Shown piece after piece: positions 44,503-53,531 of a stretch of 64,000 nucleotides of DNA (the stretch's first letter is position 1; every line of letters begins with the position of its first letter). The position numbers and the translations under genes are program-made. The DNA is from Pseudomonas sp. QS1027 (lineage in GTDB: Bacteria; Pseudomonadota; Gammaproteobacteria; Pseudomonadales; Pseudomonadaceae). The stretch covers positions 32,713 to 96,712 of the forward strand of contig NZ_PHSU01000043.1 in assembly GCF_002814235.1 (NCBI RefSeq), written 5' to 3'. The notes beneath the pieces were generated by a model that worked only from the letters and a program-made list of their open reading frames with translations, searched no databases and was not told the DNA's origin.

Positions 44503-45132
44503 ATGCGCGCTGACCACGACTTCCTGCCCCACGACCTGCTCTGGGGACTGACCCCGGCGCAGTTGCCGGAGGACGCTCCGGGCTGGGTGGCCGAGGCGCT
44601 GGGTCTCGGCCAGCCGGTGGTGGTGCGCCGGGCCCTGACGGCGCCGGATCAACTGCCGGTGGGCGTGCGCGGGGTTTTGCGTGAACAGCGTTTTGCCACA
44701 TTGATGCCTCGGGCGCTGGTCGAGCGTTGCGTGCGACCCGAAGCCCTTATCGATATTGAAGTCTGTGCACAAGACTGGCCGGCCTTGCAGGCGCTGCATT
44801 ACCTGCGGCCGTTGTTGAATGCGTCGGGCCTGGTCTGGGGTGTCAGCGGCAGTGCCGGTTTCGAGTTGGCCACCGGCTTGCCGACCCTGCACCAGCAGAG
44901 CGACCTGGACCTGATTCTGCGCGTGCCGCACCCGCTGTCGCGCCGTCAGGCCAGTGGCTTGTTGCAGCAACTCGATAACCCGTTCTGTCGTGTCGACCTG
45001 CAACTGCAAACCCCGCTGGGTGCGTTGGCGTTGGCGGAGTGGGCGGGCACGGCGCAGCGGGTCATGCTCAAGCAGGCCAGCGGCGTGCAGTTGGTGCTCG
45101 ATCCCTGGGATATCCGGGAGCGCGTGGCATGA
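44503..45132 (+). CDS. mdcG: Phosphoribosyl-dephospho-CoA transferase MdcG
   Basis: A 209-residue nucleotidyltransferase-like enzyme that attaches the prosthetic group made by MdcB to the serine of MdcC; related to CitX. The acidic pair in HQQSDLDLILRVP is the probable metal-binding nucleotidyltransferase motif, preceded by GVSGSAGFELATG. Its stop overlaps the mdcH start by 4 bases. Confidence 0.94.
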   Translation: MRADHDFLPHDLLWGLTPAQLPEDAPGWVAEALGLGQPVVVRRALTAPDQLPVGVRGVLREQRFATLMPRALVERCVRPEALIDIEVCAQDWPALQALHYLRPLLNASGLVWGVSGSAGFELATGLPTLHQQSDLDLILRVPHPLSRRQASGLLQQLDNPFCRVDLQLQTPLGALALAEWAGTAQRVMLKQASGVQLVLDPWDIRERVA

Positions 45133-46058
45133 GCAGCCTGCTGGTGTTTCCCGGCCAGGGCGCGCAACAGCCCGGCATGCTGCATCGCCTGCCCGATGCC
45201 GCGATTATCCGTGGCTGCCTGCACGAAGCGAGCGATGTGCTGGGCGAGGACGTGGGCTTGCTGGATACACCGCAAGCCCTGGCCTCGACCCGGGCGGTTC
45301 AGCTTTGCCTGCTGGTCGCCGGCGTGGCCTGTGCCCGGCTGTTGCTGGAAGACACTGCGCTGCCGGCTTATGTCGCCGGCTTGTCCATCGGCGCCTACCC
45401 GGCGGCGGTCCTGGCCGAGAGCCTGACGTTCAGCGATGCCCTGCGCCTGGTCAGCCTGCGCGGCGAGCTGATGCAGCAGGCTTATCCACAGGGCTACGGC
45501 ATGACGGCCCTGATCGGATTGGAACTGGCGGCTGTGGATAAGTTATTGGCCCAGGTACACAGCGAGCGTACACCGGTCTATCTGGCGAATATCAACGCCG
45601 ATAACCAATGCGTGATCGCCGGGAGCGACGAGGGCATGAGCGCGCTTGTCGCTCTGATGAGAAAGGACGGCGTGGCCCGGCGTCTGGCGGTCAGCGTGCC
45701 GTCTCATTGCCCGCTGTTGGATGAGCCGGCCCGGGTACTGGCCGACGCCTTTGCCAAGGTGTCGATGCAGGCTCCGCGCCTGGGCTACCTCAGTGGCAGC
45801 AGCGCGCGGCTGCTGCGTAGTGCTGAACAGATCCGCGACGACCTGGCGTTCAACATGCGCCGGGTCGTCGATTGGCGCGGCACCGTGCAAAGCGCCTATG
45901 AGCGCGGTGCCCGCCTGCAGATTGAAATGCCTCCGGGGTCGGTCCTGACCGGCCTGGCGCGCCGGGTATTCGAGCAGGGCACCGTCATCGCTTTCGACGG
46001 CGCCCGGCTGGACACCCTCCAGGCGCTGCTGGATGAGGAGGGACGCCGTCACCGATAA
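45129..46058 (+). CDS. mdcH: Malonate decarboxylase malonyl transferase MdcH
   Basis: A 309-residue FabD-like acyltransferase. LVFPGQGAQ opens the protein, the serine nucleophile lies in YVAGLSIGAYPA (S86), and a histidine is in VSVPSHCPLL. MdcH loads malonyl from malonyl-CoA onto MdcC, priming the enzyme to its acetylated form after decarboxylation. It follows mdcG with an ATGA overlap; the transporter genes follow 65 bp later. Confidence 0.94.
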   Translation: MSSLLVFPGQGAQQPGMLHRLPDAAIIRGCLHEASDVLGEDVGLLDTPQALASTRAVQLCLLVAGVACARLLLEDTALPAYVAGLSIGAYPAAVLAESLTFSDALRLVSLRGELMQQAYPQGYGMTALIGLELAAVDKLLAQVHSERTPVYLANINADNQCVIAGSDEGMSALVALMRKDGVARRLAVSVPSHCPLLDEPARVLADAFAKVSMQAPRLGYLSGSSARLLRSAEQIRDDLAFNMRRVVDWRGTVQSAYERGARLQIEMPPGSVLTGLARRVFEQGTVIAFDGARLDTLQALLDEEGRRHR

Positions 46059-46123
46059 ACACCGGCTGCTGCTTCGAAGGACAAAAACAACAACTTCGAC
46101 AATGCAATGTGAGGACAACAAGA

Positions 46124-46540
46124 ATGATTATCTACGGTGTGGCGCTGCTGGCGATCTGTACGCTGGCAGGGGTGATTCTGGGTGACATGCTCGGCGTGCT
46201 GCTGGGGGTCAAATCCAATGTCGGCGGGGTCGGGATCGCGATGATCCTGCTGATCTGCGTCCGTTTGTGGATGCACAAGCGCGGCGGCCTGACCAAGGAT
46301 TGCGAGATGGGCGTCGGTTTCTGGGGCGCCATGTACATCCCGGTGGTGGTCGCCATGGCCGCCAACCAGAACGTGGTCGCGGCGCTGCACGGCGGGCCGC
46401 TGGCGCTGCTGGCGGCGATGGGGTCGGTGGTGGTCTGCGGTTGTGCGATTGCCCTGATCAGCCGGACCCATAAAGGCGATCCGCTGCCCGATGAACCGCC
46501 GGCGGTTGTACCGACCGCCACTGTCGCGGGAGGTCGCTGA
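46124..46540 (+). CDS. madL: Malonate transporter subunit MadL
   Basis: A 138-residue membrane protein with four hydrophobic segments (starting MIIYGVALLAICTLAGVILG), matching MadL. With MadM it forms a sodium-coupled malonate uptake system, known from Malonomonas. The ATG at 46124 has an AGGACAAC site ahead. madM starts one base after its TGA. Confidence 0.93.
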   Translation: MIIYGVALLAICTLAGVILGDMLGVLLGVKSNVGGVGIAMILLICVRLWMHKRGGLTKDCEMGVGFWGAMYIPVVVAMAANQNVVAALHGGPLALLAAMGSVVVCGCAIALISRTHKGDPLPDEPPAVVPTATVAGGR

Positions 46541-46541
46541 T

Positions 46542-47306
46542 ATGTGGGATCTCATTGGCAAGGACCTGGGACAGAATTCGCTGATCACGGCATTCGCCGG
46601 CGTTGGCCTGGTGATGTGGGTGTCGGTGGTGCTGTCCAAGCGCCTGACCTATGGCCGGATCCACGGTTCGGCGATTGCCATCGCGATCGGCCTGGTACTG
46701 GCGTGGATCGGCGGTACGTTGACCGGCGGGCAGAAGGGCCTGGCGGATGTGGCGCTGTTTTCCGGCGTCGGGCTGATGGGCGGGGCGATGCTGCGGGACT
46801 TTGCCATCGTCGCCACGGCCTTCGAGGTCCAGGCGACCGAGGCGAAGAAGGCCGGGTTGGTGGGTGCGTTGGCGTTGCTGCTGGGCACGCTGCTGCCGTT
46901 TATTGTCGGCTCGTGCATGGCCTGGGCCTTCGGCTATCGCGATGCGGTGAGCATCACCACCATTGGGGCCGGGGCGGTGACCTATATCGTCGGGCCGGTG
47001 ACCGGGGCGGCGATTGGCGCGAGTTCCGAGGTGGTGGCGCTGTCGATCGCGACGGGCTTGATCAAGGCGATCCTGGTGATGGTCGGCACACCGGTGGCGG
47101 CGCGCTGGATGGGCCTGGACAACCCGCGTTCGGCGATGGTGTTCGGTGGTTTGGCGGGCACTGTCAGCGGTGTGACCGCGGGGTTGGCGGCGACGGATCG
47201 GCGCTTGGTGCCCTATGGCGCGCTGACGGCGACTTTCCATACCGGGCTGGGTTGTCTGCTTGGGCCTTCGGTGCTGTTCTTCATTGTGCGCGGTCTGGTG
47301 GGCTGA
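46542..47306 (+). CDS. madM: Malonate transporter subunit MadM
   Basis: A 254-residue protein with about eight membrane segments, from MWDLIGKDLGQNSLITAFA onward; conserved GAGAVTYIVGPVTGAAIGASS and GGLAGTVSGVTAGLAATD match MadM. It imports malonate for the Mdc enzyme. The start at 46542 follows GGAGG within the end of madL. It converges with mdcR, stops 4 bp apart. Confidence 0.94.
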   Translation: MWDLIGKDLGQNSLITAFAGVGLVMWVSVVLSKRLTYGRIHGSAIAIAIGLVLAWIGGTLTGGQKGLADVALFSGVGLMGGAMLRDFAIVATAFEVQATEAKKAGLVGALALLLGTLLPFIVGSCMAWAFGYRDAVSITTIGAGAVTYIVGPVTGAAIGASSEVVALSIATGLIKAILVMVGTPVAARWMGLDNPRSAMVFGGLAGTVSGVTAGLAATDRRLVPYGALTATFHTGLGCLLGPSVLFFIVRGLVG

Positions 47307-47310
47307 GTAT

Positions 47311-48225
47311 TCAGCCTAACCTGTTGGCATACATGCGGCATTCCGCCAACAGAGCCAGCAGGTTGGGATCACGCTCCTTGGCCTTGAGAAACACCACGCC
47401 GATATGCTGTTGCAGGCGGTAGCGCGCCTGCAATGGAATCAGCTTCACCCGGTTTTCATACACCGCCGCAATCCGCCCCGGCAGCAAGGCATAACCGACG
47501 CCGGAGCTGACCATGCTCAACAGCGTGAAGATATCGTTGACCTGCATCGCCACCTTCGGCTCGAACCCGGCCTGCTCGAACACCCGGTTGCCGTCCCGGT
47601 GGGTGGCGAAGCCCTGGGTCAGGGTAATGAAGGTCATGTCTTTCAGGTCCGCCAGGTCAACTTCGTCCTGTTGGGACAAGGGTGAATCGGCGGGCGTCGC
47701 CAGGAAAATATCATCGGAAAACAGCGGCAGGTGCTCGCAGTCGGAGTCGTTGGTGGTCTCATCCAGCGACACCAGGATCGCGTCCACTTCCATGTTCTTG
47801 AGCTTGTACAGCAGGTCGAAGTTCGAGCCCAGGATCAGGTCGATATTGAGTTCGCTGCGGCGGATCTTCAGGCCCATGATCAATTGCGGCACGGTTTTCA
47901 CCGTCAGCGAATAGAGCGACCCGAGCTTGAAGCGCTCGGCGGAGAACCCGGCGGCTTCGCGGGTCATGCGCACACTTTCGACCACGTCCTGAATCAGCTT
48001 CTGCGCGCGCTCTTCCAGCACATAGGCACTTTCCAGCGGCGTCAGATTGCGCCCTTCGTGTTTGAACAATGGGCAGCGCAGGGCGTTTTCCAGGGAGTGG
48101 ATGGCCCGGTGCACGCTGACATTGCTGGTCTGCAACTCGGCCGCCGCTCGCGCCAGGTTGCCGGTGCGCATGAAGGCCAGGAACACCTCCAGCTTTTTCA
48201 GGGTCAGCTCTTCGTCGATCAGCAT
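47311..48225 (-). CDS. mdcR: LysR-family transcriptional regulator MdcR
   Basis: A 304-residue LysR regulator. The N-terminal helix-turn-helix (KKLEVFLAFMRTGNLARAA) is followed by a substrate-binding domain that should sense malonate. It is convergent with madM, the usual last position of Pseudomonas mdc clusters. It probably acts at the dyad found ahead of mdcA; the local intergenic space upstream of mdcR (48226-48289) shows no matching copy. Confidence 0.9.
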   Translation of the reverse strand: MLIDEELTLKKLEVFLAFMRTGNLARAAAELQTSNVSVHRAIHSLENALRCPLFKHEGRNLTPLESAYVLEERAQKLIQDVVESVRMTREAAGFSAERFKLGSLYSLTVKTVPQLIMGLKIRRSELNIDLILGSNFDLLYKLKNMEVDAILVSLDETTNDSDCEHLPLFSDDIFLATPADSPLSQQDEVDLADLKDMTFITLTQGFATHRDGNRVFEQAGFEPKVAMQVNDIFTLLSMVSSGVGYALLPGRIAAVYENRVKLIPLQARYRLQQHIGVVFLKAKERDPNLLALLAECRMYANRLG

Positions 48226-48289
48226 GGGGCGGGCTCTTTTTCGAATGCCCCGATTGTGCCCAAGTCCCGGGGTTTTGGCTGGGGCTTTT

Positions 48290-48832
48290 TCAGAACCAGT
48301 GGGTTCCCAGGGCGCTACTCAGCAAACCAAGGGCGACACCGACGATGATTAACCAGATGGCATTGACCCGGCTGAAATAGACCACCGCGGCGCTGACCAG
48401 TGTCAGCAGCAAACTCAAGGTGCTGGTTTCCATACTGCGGATCAGGATGTAGCTGGCCGCGAGGATCAGGCCCACCGAGATCGGCAGCAAGGCGCGTTTG
48501 ATCCGTTGGACCCACGGCGTCTCGGTGTGCTTCTCCAGCCAGCCGGCGCCGAACCAGGTCAGCATCGAGCACGGCAGCAGCTTGGCCGTCAGCGCCACCA
48601 GCGCCCCAGGCAGGCCCGCCGCCTGTTGGCCGATAAACACCAGGAACATGCCATTGGGGCCCGGCAGCGCCTGGGACAACGCGAAGAAGGCGACGAACTG
48701 GGCGTCGCTGATCCAGTTCATCTGGGTCACGGTGTAGCGGTGGATATCGCCCAGGGCCACGGTGTTGCCGCCAATGGCCATCAGGGACCAGAGCGCGCAT
48801 TGGATCATCAGGTGGAACAGCACGGTCTGCAT
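48290..48832 (-). CDS. Chromate transporter family protein, short-chain CHR (second half)
   Basis: A 180-residue membrane protein with about six hydrophobic segments. It shows the CHR pattern QFVAFFALSQALPGPNGMFLVFIG, in which the PGPN motif is the family core. With the upstream 48836-49399 product it forms a two-gene, heterodimer-type chromate transporter, in contrast to the fused long-chain ChrA. No chrB regulator is adjacent. Substrate (chromate, sulfate or another anion) cannot be told. Confidence 0.87.
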   Translation of the reverse strand: MQTVLFHLMIQCALWSLMAIGGNTVALGDIHRYTVTQMNWISDAQFVAFFALSQALPGPNGMFLVFIGQQAAGLPGALVALTAKLLPCSMLTWFGAGWLEKHTETPWVQRIKRALLPISVGLILAASYILIRSMETSTLSLLLTLVSAAVVYFSRVNAIWLIIVGVALGLLSSALGTHWF

Positions 48833-48835
48833 GGC

Positions 48836-49399
48836 TCAGGCTCGCTTGTCGATAAAACGCAGGGCAATCGACAGCGGAATGCAGATCAGCAGGACGCTCC
48901 ATAACGGCAGCACCAACACCCCCATCAGGACAAAGGTCACAGCGAAGGCGCAGCCGTTGGCCAGGTTGCGCGGCATGGCCTTGAGCAGGCGCAAGGTGGT
49001 GCCGAGCATCAGCCCGGTGGCAATCGGCATGATGGCGCCGAACACCTGTTGCACCGTGTCATTGCTCCACCAGCGGGCATAGGCGAAACCCGCCAGCACG
49101 GTGATGATCGACGGAAACAGGTACAGCCCGAACAACGCCGCGCAAGCCCCGGCCAGGCCATGCTGGCGCCGGCCGTAGATGATGCTGACATTGCCGATGT
49201 TCGGGCCGGGGAAGAACTGGCCGGTGGTCAGCAGTTCGTTGAAGGCTGGCTCGTCGACCCAACGGCGGCGGTCCACCATCATCTGCCGGGCCCAGGGCAT
49301 GACCCCGCCAAAACCGAACAGGCCGACCATGGCGAAGTTGTAGAAGAGTTGCCAGAGGCTGGGCGAAGGAGCAGGGGAGGTAAGTGCGGGCGCGGACAT
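48836..49399 (-). CDS. Chromate transporter family protein, short-chain CHR (first half)
   Basis: A 187-residue membrane protein carrying FGFGGVMPWARQMMVDRRRWVDEPAFNELL in two parts and the core QFFPGPNIGNVSIIYG. It is paired with the next gene, which starts 3 bp after its stop. The pair resembles the bidomain short-chain CHR genes that are co-transcribed and inserted in opposite membrane orientations. Confidence 0.87.
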   Translation of the reverse strand: MSAPALTSPAPSPSLWQLFYNFAMVGLFGFGGVMPWARQMMVDRRRWVDEPAFNELLTTGQFFPGPNIGNVSIIYGRRQHGLAGACAALFGLYLFPSIITVLAGFAYARWWSNDTVQQVFGAIMPIATGLMLGTTLRLLKAMPRNLANGCAFAVTFVLMGVLVLPLWSVLLICIPLSIALRFIDKRA

Positions 49400-49706
49400 C
49401 AGCGTGGGCTCCGTTGAACGCCTGGGTTCAGGTCATGACACCGTTGATCGAGCAACGGGCCATCAGTAAAACCGGTTCGGGCGTGACACGCCAGGGGGGG
49501 ACGGCCCGGCTTTCTGTTTTCTGTCCGGGTCGGTCTTTTTTTCTTAATCTATGGCGCGATATATAGAAGGTAGAGATTTTATTTTTTGTGGGAAGGTGCC
49601 TGGAGAGAGGTTCTTCCTGACGGTGTCATGCCAAGACCCTTGTGCTTTTGCCCGTCAGGCCTGAGCCTTGGGCGCAGTTGTATTGACCAAGCGAGGTAAG
49701 TGGCAG
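49400..49706. other. Intergenic region between the CHR pair and the hemolysin III gene
   Basis: These 307 bases separate divergent genes. The middle (about 49528-49595) is A+T-rich and holds an imperfect 20-bp dyad TCTAT-N10-ATAGA (49548-49567) that could be an operator or promoter element for the CHR pair. No coding capacity is supported. Confidence 0.6.
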
Positions 49707-50324
49707 ATGTATCACGGGGAACGACTCAACGCCTGGACCCATCTGGTCGGGGCCGTATTGGCGTGTATCGGGGCGATCTGGTTACTGGTGGTGGCGAGCC
49801 TGGACGGCAGCCCCTGGAAGATTGTCAGCGTAGCGATCTATGGCGTGACCCTGTTGTTGCTGTACAGCGCGTCGACGGTTTATCACAGCGTGCGCGGGCG
49901 GGCGAAGGTGATCATGCAGAAGGTCGATCATCTGTCGATCTACCTGTTGATTGCCGGGAGCTACACACCGTTTTGCCTGGTGACATTACGCGGGCCCTGG
50001 GGCTGGACGCTGTTCGGGATCGTTTGGGGCCTGGCGGTGATCGGCATGTTGCAGGAGATCAAGCCGCGTTCCGAAGCGCGGATCCTGTCCATCGTGATCT
50101 ACGCGGTGATGGGCTGGATCGTGCTGGTGGCGGTCAAGCCGCTGCTCGCCGCGCTGGGGACGGCGGGGTTTGTCTGGCTGGCGACCGGTGGGGCGTTGTA
50201 TACCCTGGGGATTATCTTTTTTGCCCTGGATCATCGGCTGCGGCATGCCCATGGGATCTGGCACCTGTTCGTGATTGCCGGCAGCGTGCTGCATTTTGTG
50301 GCGATTTCCTGGTATGTGATCTGA
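49707..50324 (+). CDS. Hemolysin III / YqfA family membrane protein
   Basis: A 205-residue seven-helix membrane protein from ATG 49707 (MYHGERLNAWTHLVGAVLA), which follows a GAGGTAAG site. Conserved polar residues lie at helix ends: ASTVYHSVRG, KVDHLSIYLLIAGSYTPFC, and HGIWHLFVIAGSVLHF. These S/H/D residues mark the hemolysin III/PAQR (CREST) superfamily. The physiological role in proteobacteria is not settled; E. coli YqfA influences membrane stress responses. Confidence 0.9.
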   Translation: MYHGERLNAWTHLVGAVLACIGAIWLLVVASLDGSPWKIVSVAIYGVTLLLLYSASTVYHSVRGRAKVIMQKVDHLSIYLLIAGSYTPFCLVTLRGPWGWTLFGIVWGLAVIGMLQEIKPRSEARILSIVIYAVMGWIVLVAVKPLLAALGTAGFVWLATGGALYTLGIIFFALDHRLRHAHGIWHLFVIAGSVLHFVAISWYVI

Positions 50325-50366
50325 GTTACCCATTACTCAAGATCACGTACCAGGAAGGACGCGGGG

Positions 50367-51086
50367 TTAGAAATCGCCCCACAGCTGTTGGGCCACCGCC
50401 AGCGCCACCACTGGCGCGGTTTCGGTACGCAGCACCCGTGGGCCAAGGCGCGCCGGCAGATAACCGGCTTGCGCGGCCTGGGCCACTTCGTTGTCCGACA
50501 AGCCGCCTTCGGGCCCGATCAGGAACGCCAGTGTTCCCGGCTTGGGGTGGCTGGTCAGCGGCTCGGCCACCGGGTGCAGCACCAGCTTGAGTTCGGCTGC
50601 GGTCTGTTTCACCCACTCGGCCAGCAACAGCGGCGGATGAATCACCGGTAGCGTCGAGCGGCCGCATTGTTCGCAGGCGCTGATCGCGATCTGCCGCCAG
50701 TGGGCCAGGCGCTTGTCGGCGCGCTCGTCCTTGAGGCGGACTTCGCAGCGTTCGCTGACGATGGGAGTGATTTCGCTGACGCCCAGTTCGGTGGCTTTCT
50801 GGATCGCCCAGTCCATCCGCTCGCCCCGGGACAGGCCCTGGCCGAGGTGGATGCGCAAGGGGGATTCGGTCTGCCCGGCGAAGCTTTCGGCCAGTTGCAC
50901 GCGCACGCGCTTCTTGCCGACTTCCAGCAAGGTGCCGAGGAATTCCGTGCCCGAACCGTCGAACACTTGCAGGGCGTCACCTTCGGCCATGCGCAGCACG
51001 CGGCCGATGTAGTGGGCCTGGGCCTCGGGCAGTTCGTGTTCGCCGAGGCTCAGGGGGGCGTCGATAAAGAAGCGGGACAGTCGCAT
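50367..51086 (-). CDS. rsmE: 16S rRNA (uracil(1498)-N(3))-methyltransferase RsmE
   Basis: A 239-residue SPOUT-class methyltransferase that makes m3U1498. It begins MRLSRFFIDAPLSLGEHELPEAQAHYIGRVLR (in parts) and the knotted C-terminal SAM site reads LIGPEGGLSDNEV and LGPRVLRTETAPVVAL. Length is typical. It converges with the hemolysin III gene and lies after bioA on the same strand, with a REP element between. Confidence 0.96.
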   Translation of the reverse strand: MRLSRFFIDAPLSLGEHELPEAQAHYIGRVLRMAEGDALQVFDGSGTEFLGTLLEVGKKRVRVQLAESFAGQTESPLRIHLGQGLSRGERMDWAIQKATELGVSEITPIVSERCEVRLKDERADKRLAHWRQIAISACEQCGRSTLPVIHPPLLLAEWVKQTAAELKLVLHPVAEPLTSHPKPGTLAFLIGPEGGLSDNEVAQAAQAGYLPARLGPRVLRTETAPVVALAVAQQLWGDF

Positions 51087-51128
51087 GGTGAATCTCTGGA
51101 TATCGAAGTGGTGTGTTGCTTGGGAGGG

Positions 51129-51158
51129 CCTCTTCGCGGGCAAGCTCCGCTCCCACAG
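51129..51158. repeat. Single REP element
   Basis: CCTCTTCGCGGGCAAGCTCCGCTCCCACAG resembles one arm of the 22-kb REPINs (20 bases CCTCTTCGCGGGCAAGCTCC are the conserved part). It lies between bioA and rsmE without a close inverted partner. Confidence 0.7.
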
Positions 51159-51257
51159 GTTTTGTGTCGAGCACAACATTCGGGCTTGACTCAAATACGG
51201 TGGGAACGTTGCGGCGAAGGCGTTATCACAGGCACCGGATGAGCTCAGGCCAATATC

Positions 51258-52664
51258 CTAGCCCGGATCACGGAAATCCGGATGGAAATTGGCCGGCACC
51301 GCCACGCTGACACCCGTGCGGGTGGCGATATCAATCCCTTCGCTCGCGACCTCCGCCAGGAAATCGATCTGCTCCGGCGTAATGACATAAGGCGGCAGGA
51401 AATACACCACGCTGCCCAGCGGCCGCAGCAGCGCGCCGCGCTCCAGGGCGTGCTGGAAGACCTTCAGGCCACGGCGCTCCTGCCACGGATAGGCGCTCTT
51501 GCTCGCCTTGTCCTGGACCATTTCAATCGCCAGGGTCATCCCCGTCTGACGGACCTCGGCAACATGCGGATGGTCCACCAGATGCGCGGTGGAACTGGCC
51601 ATCCGCTGGGCCAAAGCCTTGTTGTTCTCGATCACGTTGTCCTGTTCGAAGATATCCAGGGTCGCCAGCGCCGCCGCACAGGCCAGTGGATTGCCGGTGT
51701 AGCTGTGGGAATGCAGGAACGCCCGCAGGGTCGGATAGTCGTCGTAGAAGGCGCTGTAGACGTCCTCGGTGGTCAGGCACGCCGCCAGCGGCAGGTAGCC
51801 GCCGGTCAGGGCCTTGGACAGGCAGAGGAAATCCGGGCGGATACCGGCCTGCTCGCAGGCAAACATGGTCCCGGTACGGCCAAAGCCGACGGCGATTTCA
51901 TCGTGGATCAGGTGTACGCCATACCGGTCGCAGGCCTCGCGCAGCAGCTTGAGGTAGACCGGATGGTACATGCGCATGCCGCCGGCACCCTGGATCAGCG
52001 GCTCGACGATCACCGCGGCGACGCTGGCGTGGTTTTCCGCCAGGGTCTGTTCCATGACCAGGAACATGTTGCGCGAATGCTCTTCCCAGCTCATGCCTTC
52101 CGGGCGCAGGTAGCAATCCGGGCTCGGCACCTTGATGGTGTCCAGCAGCAGGGCCTTGTAGGTTTCGGTAAACAGCGGCACATCGCCCACCGACATCGCC
52201 GCCACGGTCTCGCCGTGATAGCTGTTGGTCAGGGTCACATAACGCTTCTTGTCCGGCAGGCCACGGTTGAGCCAGTAATGAAAGCTCATCTTCAGCGCGA
52301 CTTCGATACAGGACGAACCGTTGTCGGCATAGAAGCAGCGGGTCAGCCCTTCGGGCGTCATCTTGACCAAGCGTTCGGACAATTCGATAACCGGCTGATG
52401 GCTGAAACCGGCGAGGATCACGTGCTCGAGCTGGTCGACCTGGTCCTTGATCCGCTGGCCGATACGCGGGTTGCAGTGACCGAACACGTTGACCCACCAG
52501 GAACTGACCGCGTCGAGGTAGCGCTTGCCGTCGAAATCCTCCAGCCAGACGCCTTCGCCGCGCTTGATGGGGATCATCGGCAGTTGTTCGTGATCTTTCA
52601 TCTGGGTGCAGGGATGCCATACCACCGCGAGGTCGCGTTGCATCCACTGGTTATTCAGGCTCAT
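51258..52664 (-). CDS. bioA: Adenosylmethionine-8-amino-7-oxononanoate aminotransferase BioA
   Basis: A 468-residue class III aminotransferase that makes 7,8-diaminopelargonate in biotin synthesis with SAM as amino donor. VVWHPCTQMKDHE at the N terminus, SSWWVNVFGHCNPRI, IHDEIAVGFGRTGTMFACE and the PLP-lysine segment LCLSKALTGGYLPLA are diagnostic. The start at 52664 (MSLNNQWMQ) has a GGAG site. No other bio genes are nearby. Confidence 0.96.
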   Translation of the reverse strand: MSLNNQWMQRDLAVVWHPCTQMKDHEQLPMIPIKRGEGVWLEDFDGKRYLDAVSSWWVNVFGHCNPRIGQRIKDQVDQLEHVILAGFSHQPVIELSERLVKMTPEGLTRCFYADNGSSCIEVALKMSFHYWLNRGLPDKKRYVTLTNSYHGETVAAMSVGDVPLFTETYKALLLDTIKVPSPDCYLRPEGMSWEEHSRNMFLVMEQTLAENHASVAAVIVEPLIQGAGGMRMYHPVYLKLLREACDRYGVHLIHDEIAVGFGRTGTMFACEQAGIRPDFLCLSKALTGGYLPLAACLTTEDVYSAFYDDYPTLRAFLHSHSYTGNPLACAAALATLDIFEQDNVIENNKALAQRMASSTAHLVDHPHVAEVRQTGMTLAIEMVQDKASKSAYPWQERRGLKVFQHALERGALLRPLGSVVYFLPPYVITPEQIDFLAEVASEGIDIATRTGVSVAVPANFHPDFRDPG

Positions 52665-52875
52665 TTCCACTCTCCGGGCGCTTGTCCGCGACGCAGGCGG
52701 ACACACAATCGCGCAAGCCTATGCAATGCGCGGCCGCAGGACAACCCATGGCAGCGCAGTCGCCTCAGTGTCGGGGCGAATAAAACCTCACGCCCGGGTG
52801 TTCACCGTAGCGATCGACCTTAATATTTTCTTAACCCGTTCGTCTCAGACTGATGATCGTATTTTTCGATATTTC

Positions 52876-52895
52876 AAAGCGAAATTTTCCGCTTT
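52876..52895. promoter_or_regulatory. Inverted repeat upstream of the cytochrome b561 gene
   Basis: AAAGCG and CGCTTT, 8 bases apart, lie in an A+T-rich stretch within the 284-bp divergent gap between bioA and the b561 gene. It may be an operator; no regulator is identified. Confidence 0.35.
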
Positions 52896-52948
52896 AATTC
52901 GATAGGTAAACCATTAGTCTTGGGCGCATCACTTACAGGATTCCGGCA

Positions 52949-53500
52949 ATGCAGCTACGCAACTCATCCTCTCGCTACGGTGCTGTCAGTATCTTCCTGC
53001 ATTGGGGCGTTGCCCTGGTGGTGTTTGGTCTTTTTGCGCTGGGCCTGTGGATGGTCGGGCTCGATTACTACAGCGAGTGGCGCAAGGCGGCTCCGGACCT
53101 GCATAAAAGCATCGGCCTGACCCTGTTCGGGGTCATGGTACTGCGGCTGATCTGGCGTTTTATCAGCCCGCCGCCGCCGTCACCGGCCAATCATGGTCGA
53201 CTGACCCGCCTGGGTGCCAAGTTCGGTCATGCGTTCCTCTATCTCGGCCTGTTTGCCTTGATGTTTTCCGGGTACCTGATTTCCACCGCCGAAGGTGTCG
53301 GGATTCCGGTGTTCAACCTGTTTGAAGTGCCCGCCTGGATTTCCAGCATCCCCGATCAGGCGGATGTGGCCGGCAGTGTGCATTTGTTCCTGGCCTGGAC
53401 GGTGGTGATCTTTGCCGTTCTCCATGGTCTGGCTGCTCTGAAACACCACTTTATCGACCGTGATGCGACGCTGACCCGCATGCTGGGTCGCAAAGCCTGA
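52949..53500 (+). CDS. Cytochrome b561 family protein
   Basis: A 183-residue diheme-type membrane protein with four hydrophobic helices. Histidines in FLHWGVALVVFG, DLHKSIGLTLFG, VHLFLAWTVVI and VLHGLAALKHHF fit the heme ligands. Such proteins pass electrons between ubiquinol and a periplasmic or soluble partner; some act as superoxide:ubiquinone oxidoreductases (CybB). It is followed by the YceI gene 31 bp downstream, a common pairing with quinone or isoprenoid handling. Confidence 0.93.
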   Translation: MQLRNSSSRYGAVSIFLHWGVALVVFGLFALGLWMVGLDYYSEWRKAAPDLHKSIGLTLFGVMVLRLIWRFISPPPPSPANHGRLTRLGAKFGHAFLYLGLFALMFSGYLISTAEGVGIPVFNLFEVPAWISSIPDQADVAGSVHLFLAWTVVIFAVLHGLAALKHHFIDRDATLTRMLGRKA

Positions 53501-53531
53501 TGTTCAACCTCGACTCAAAAGGAATAGAAGT

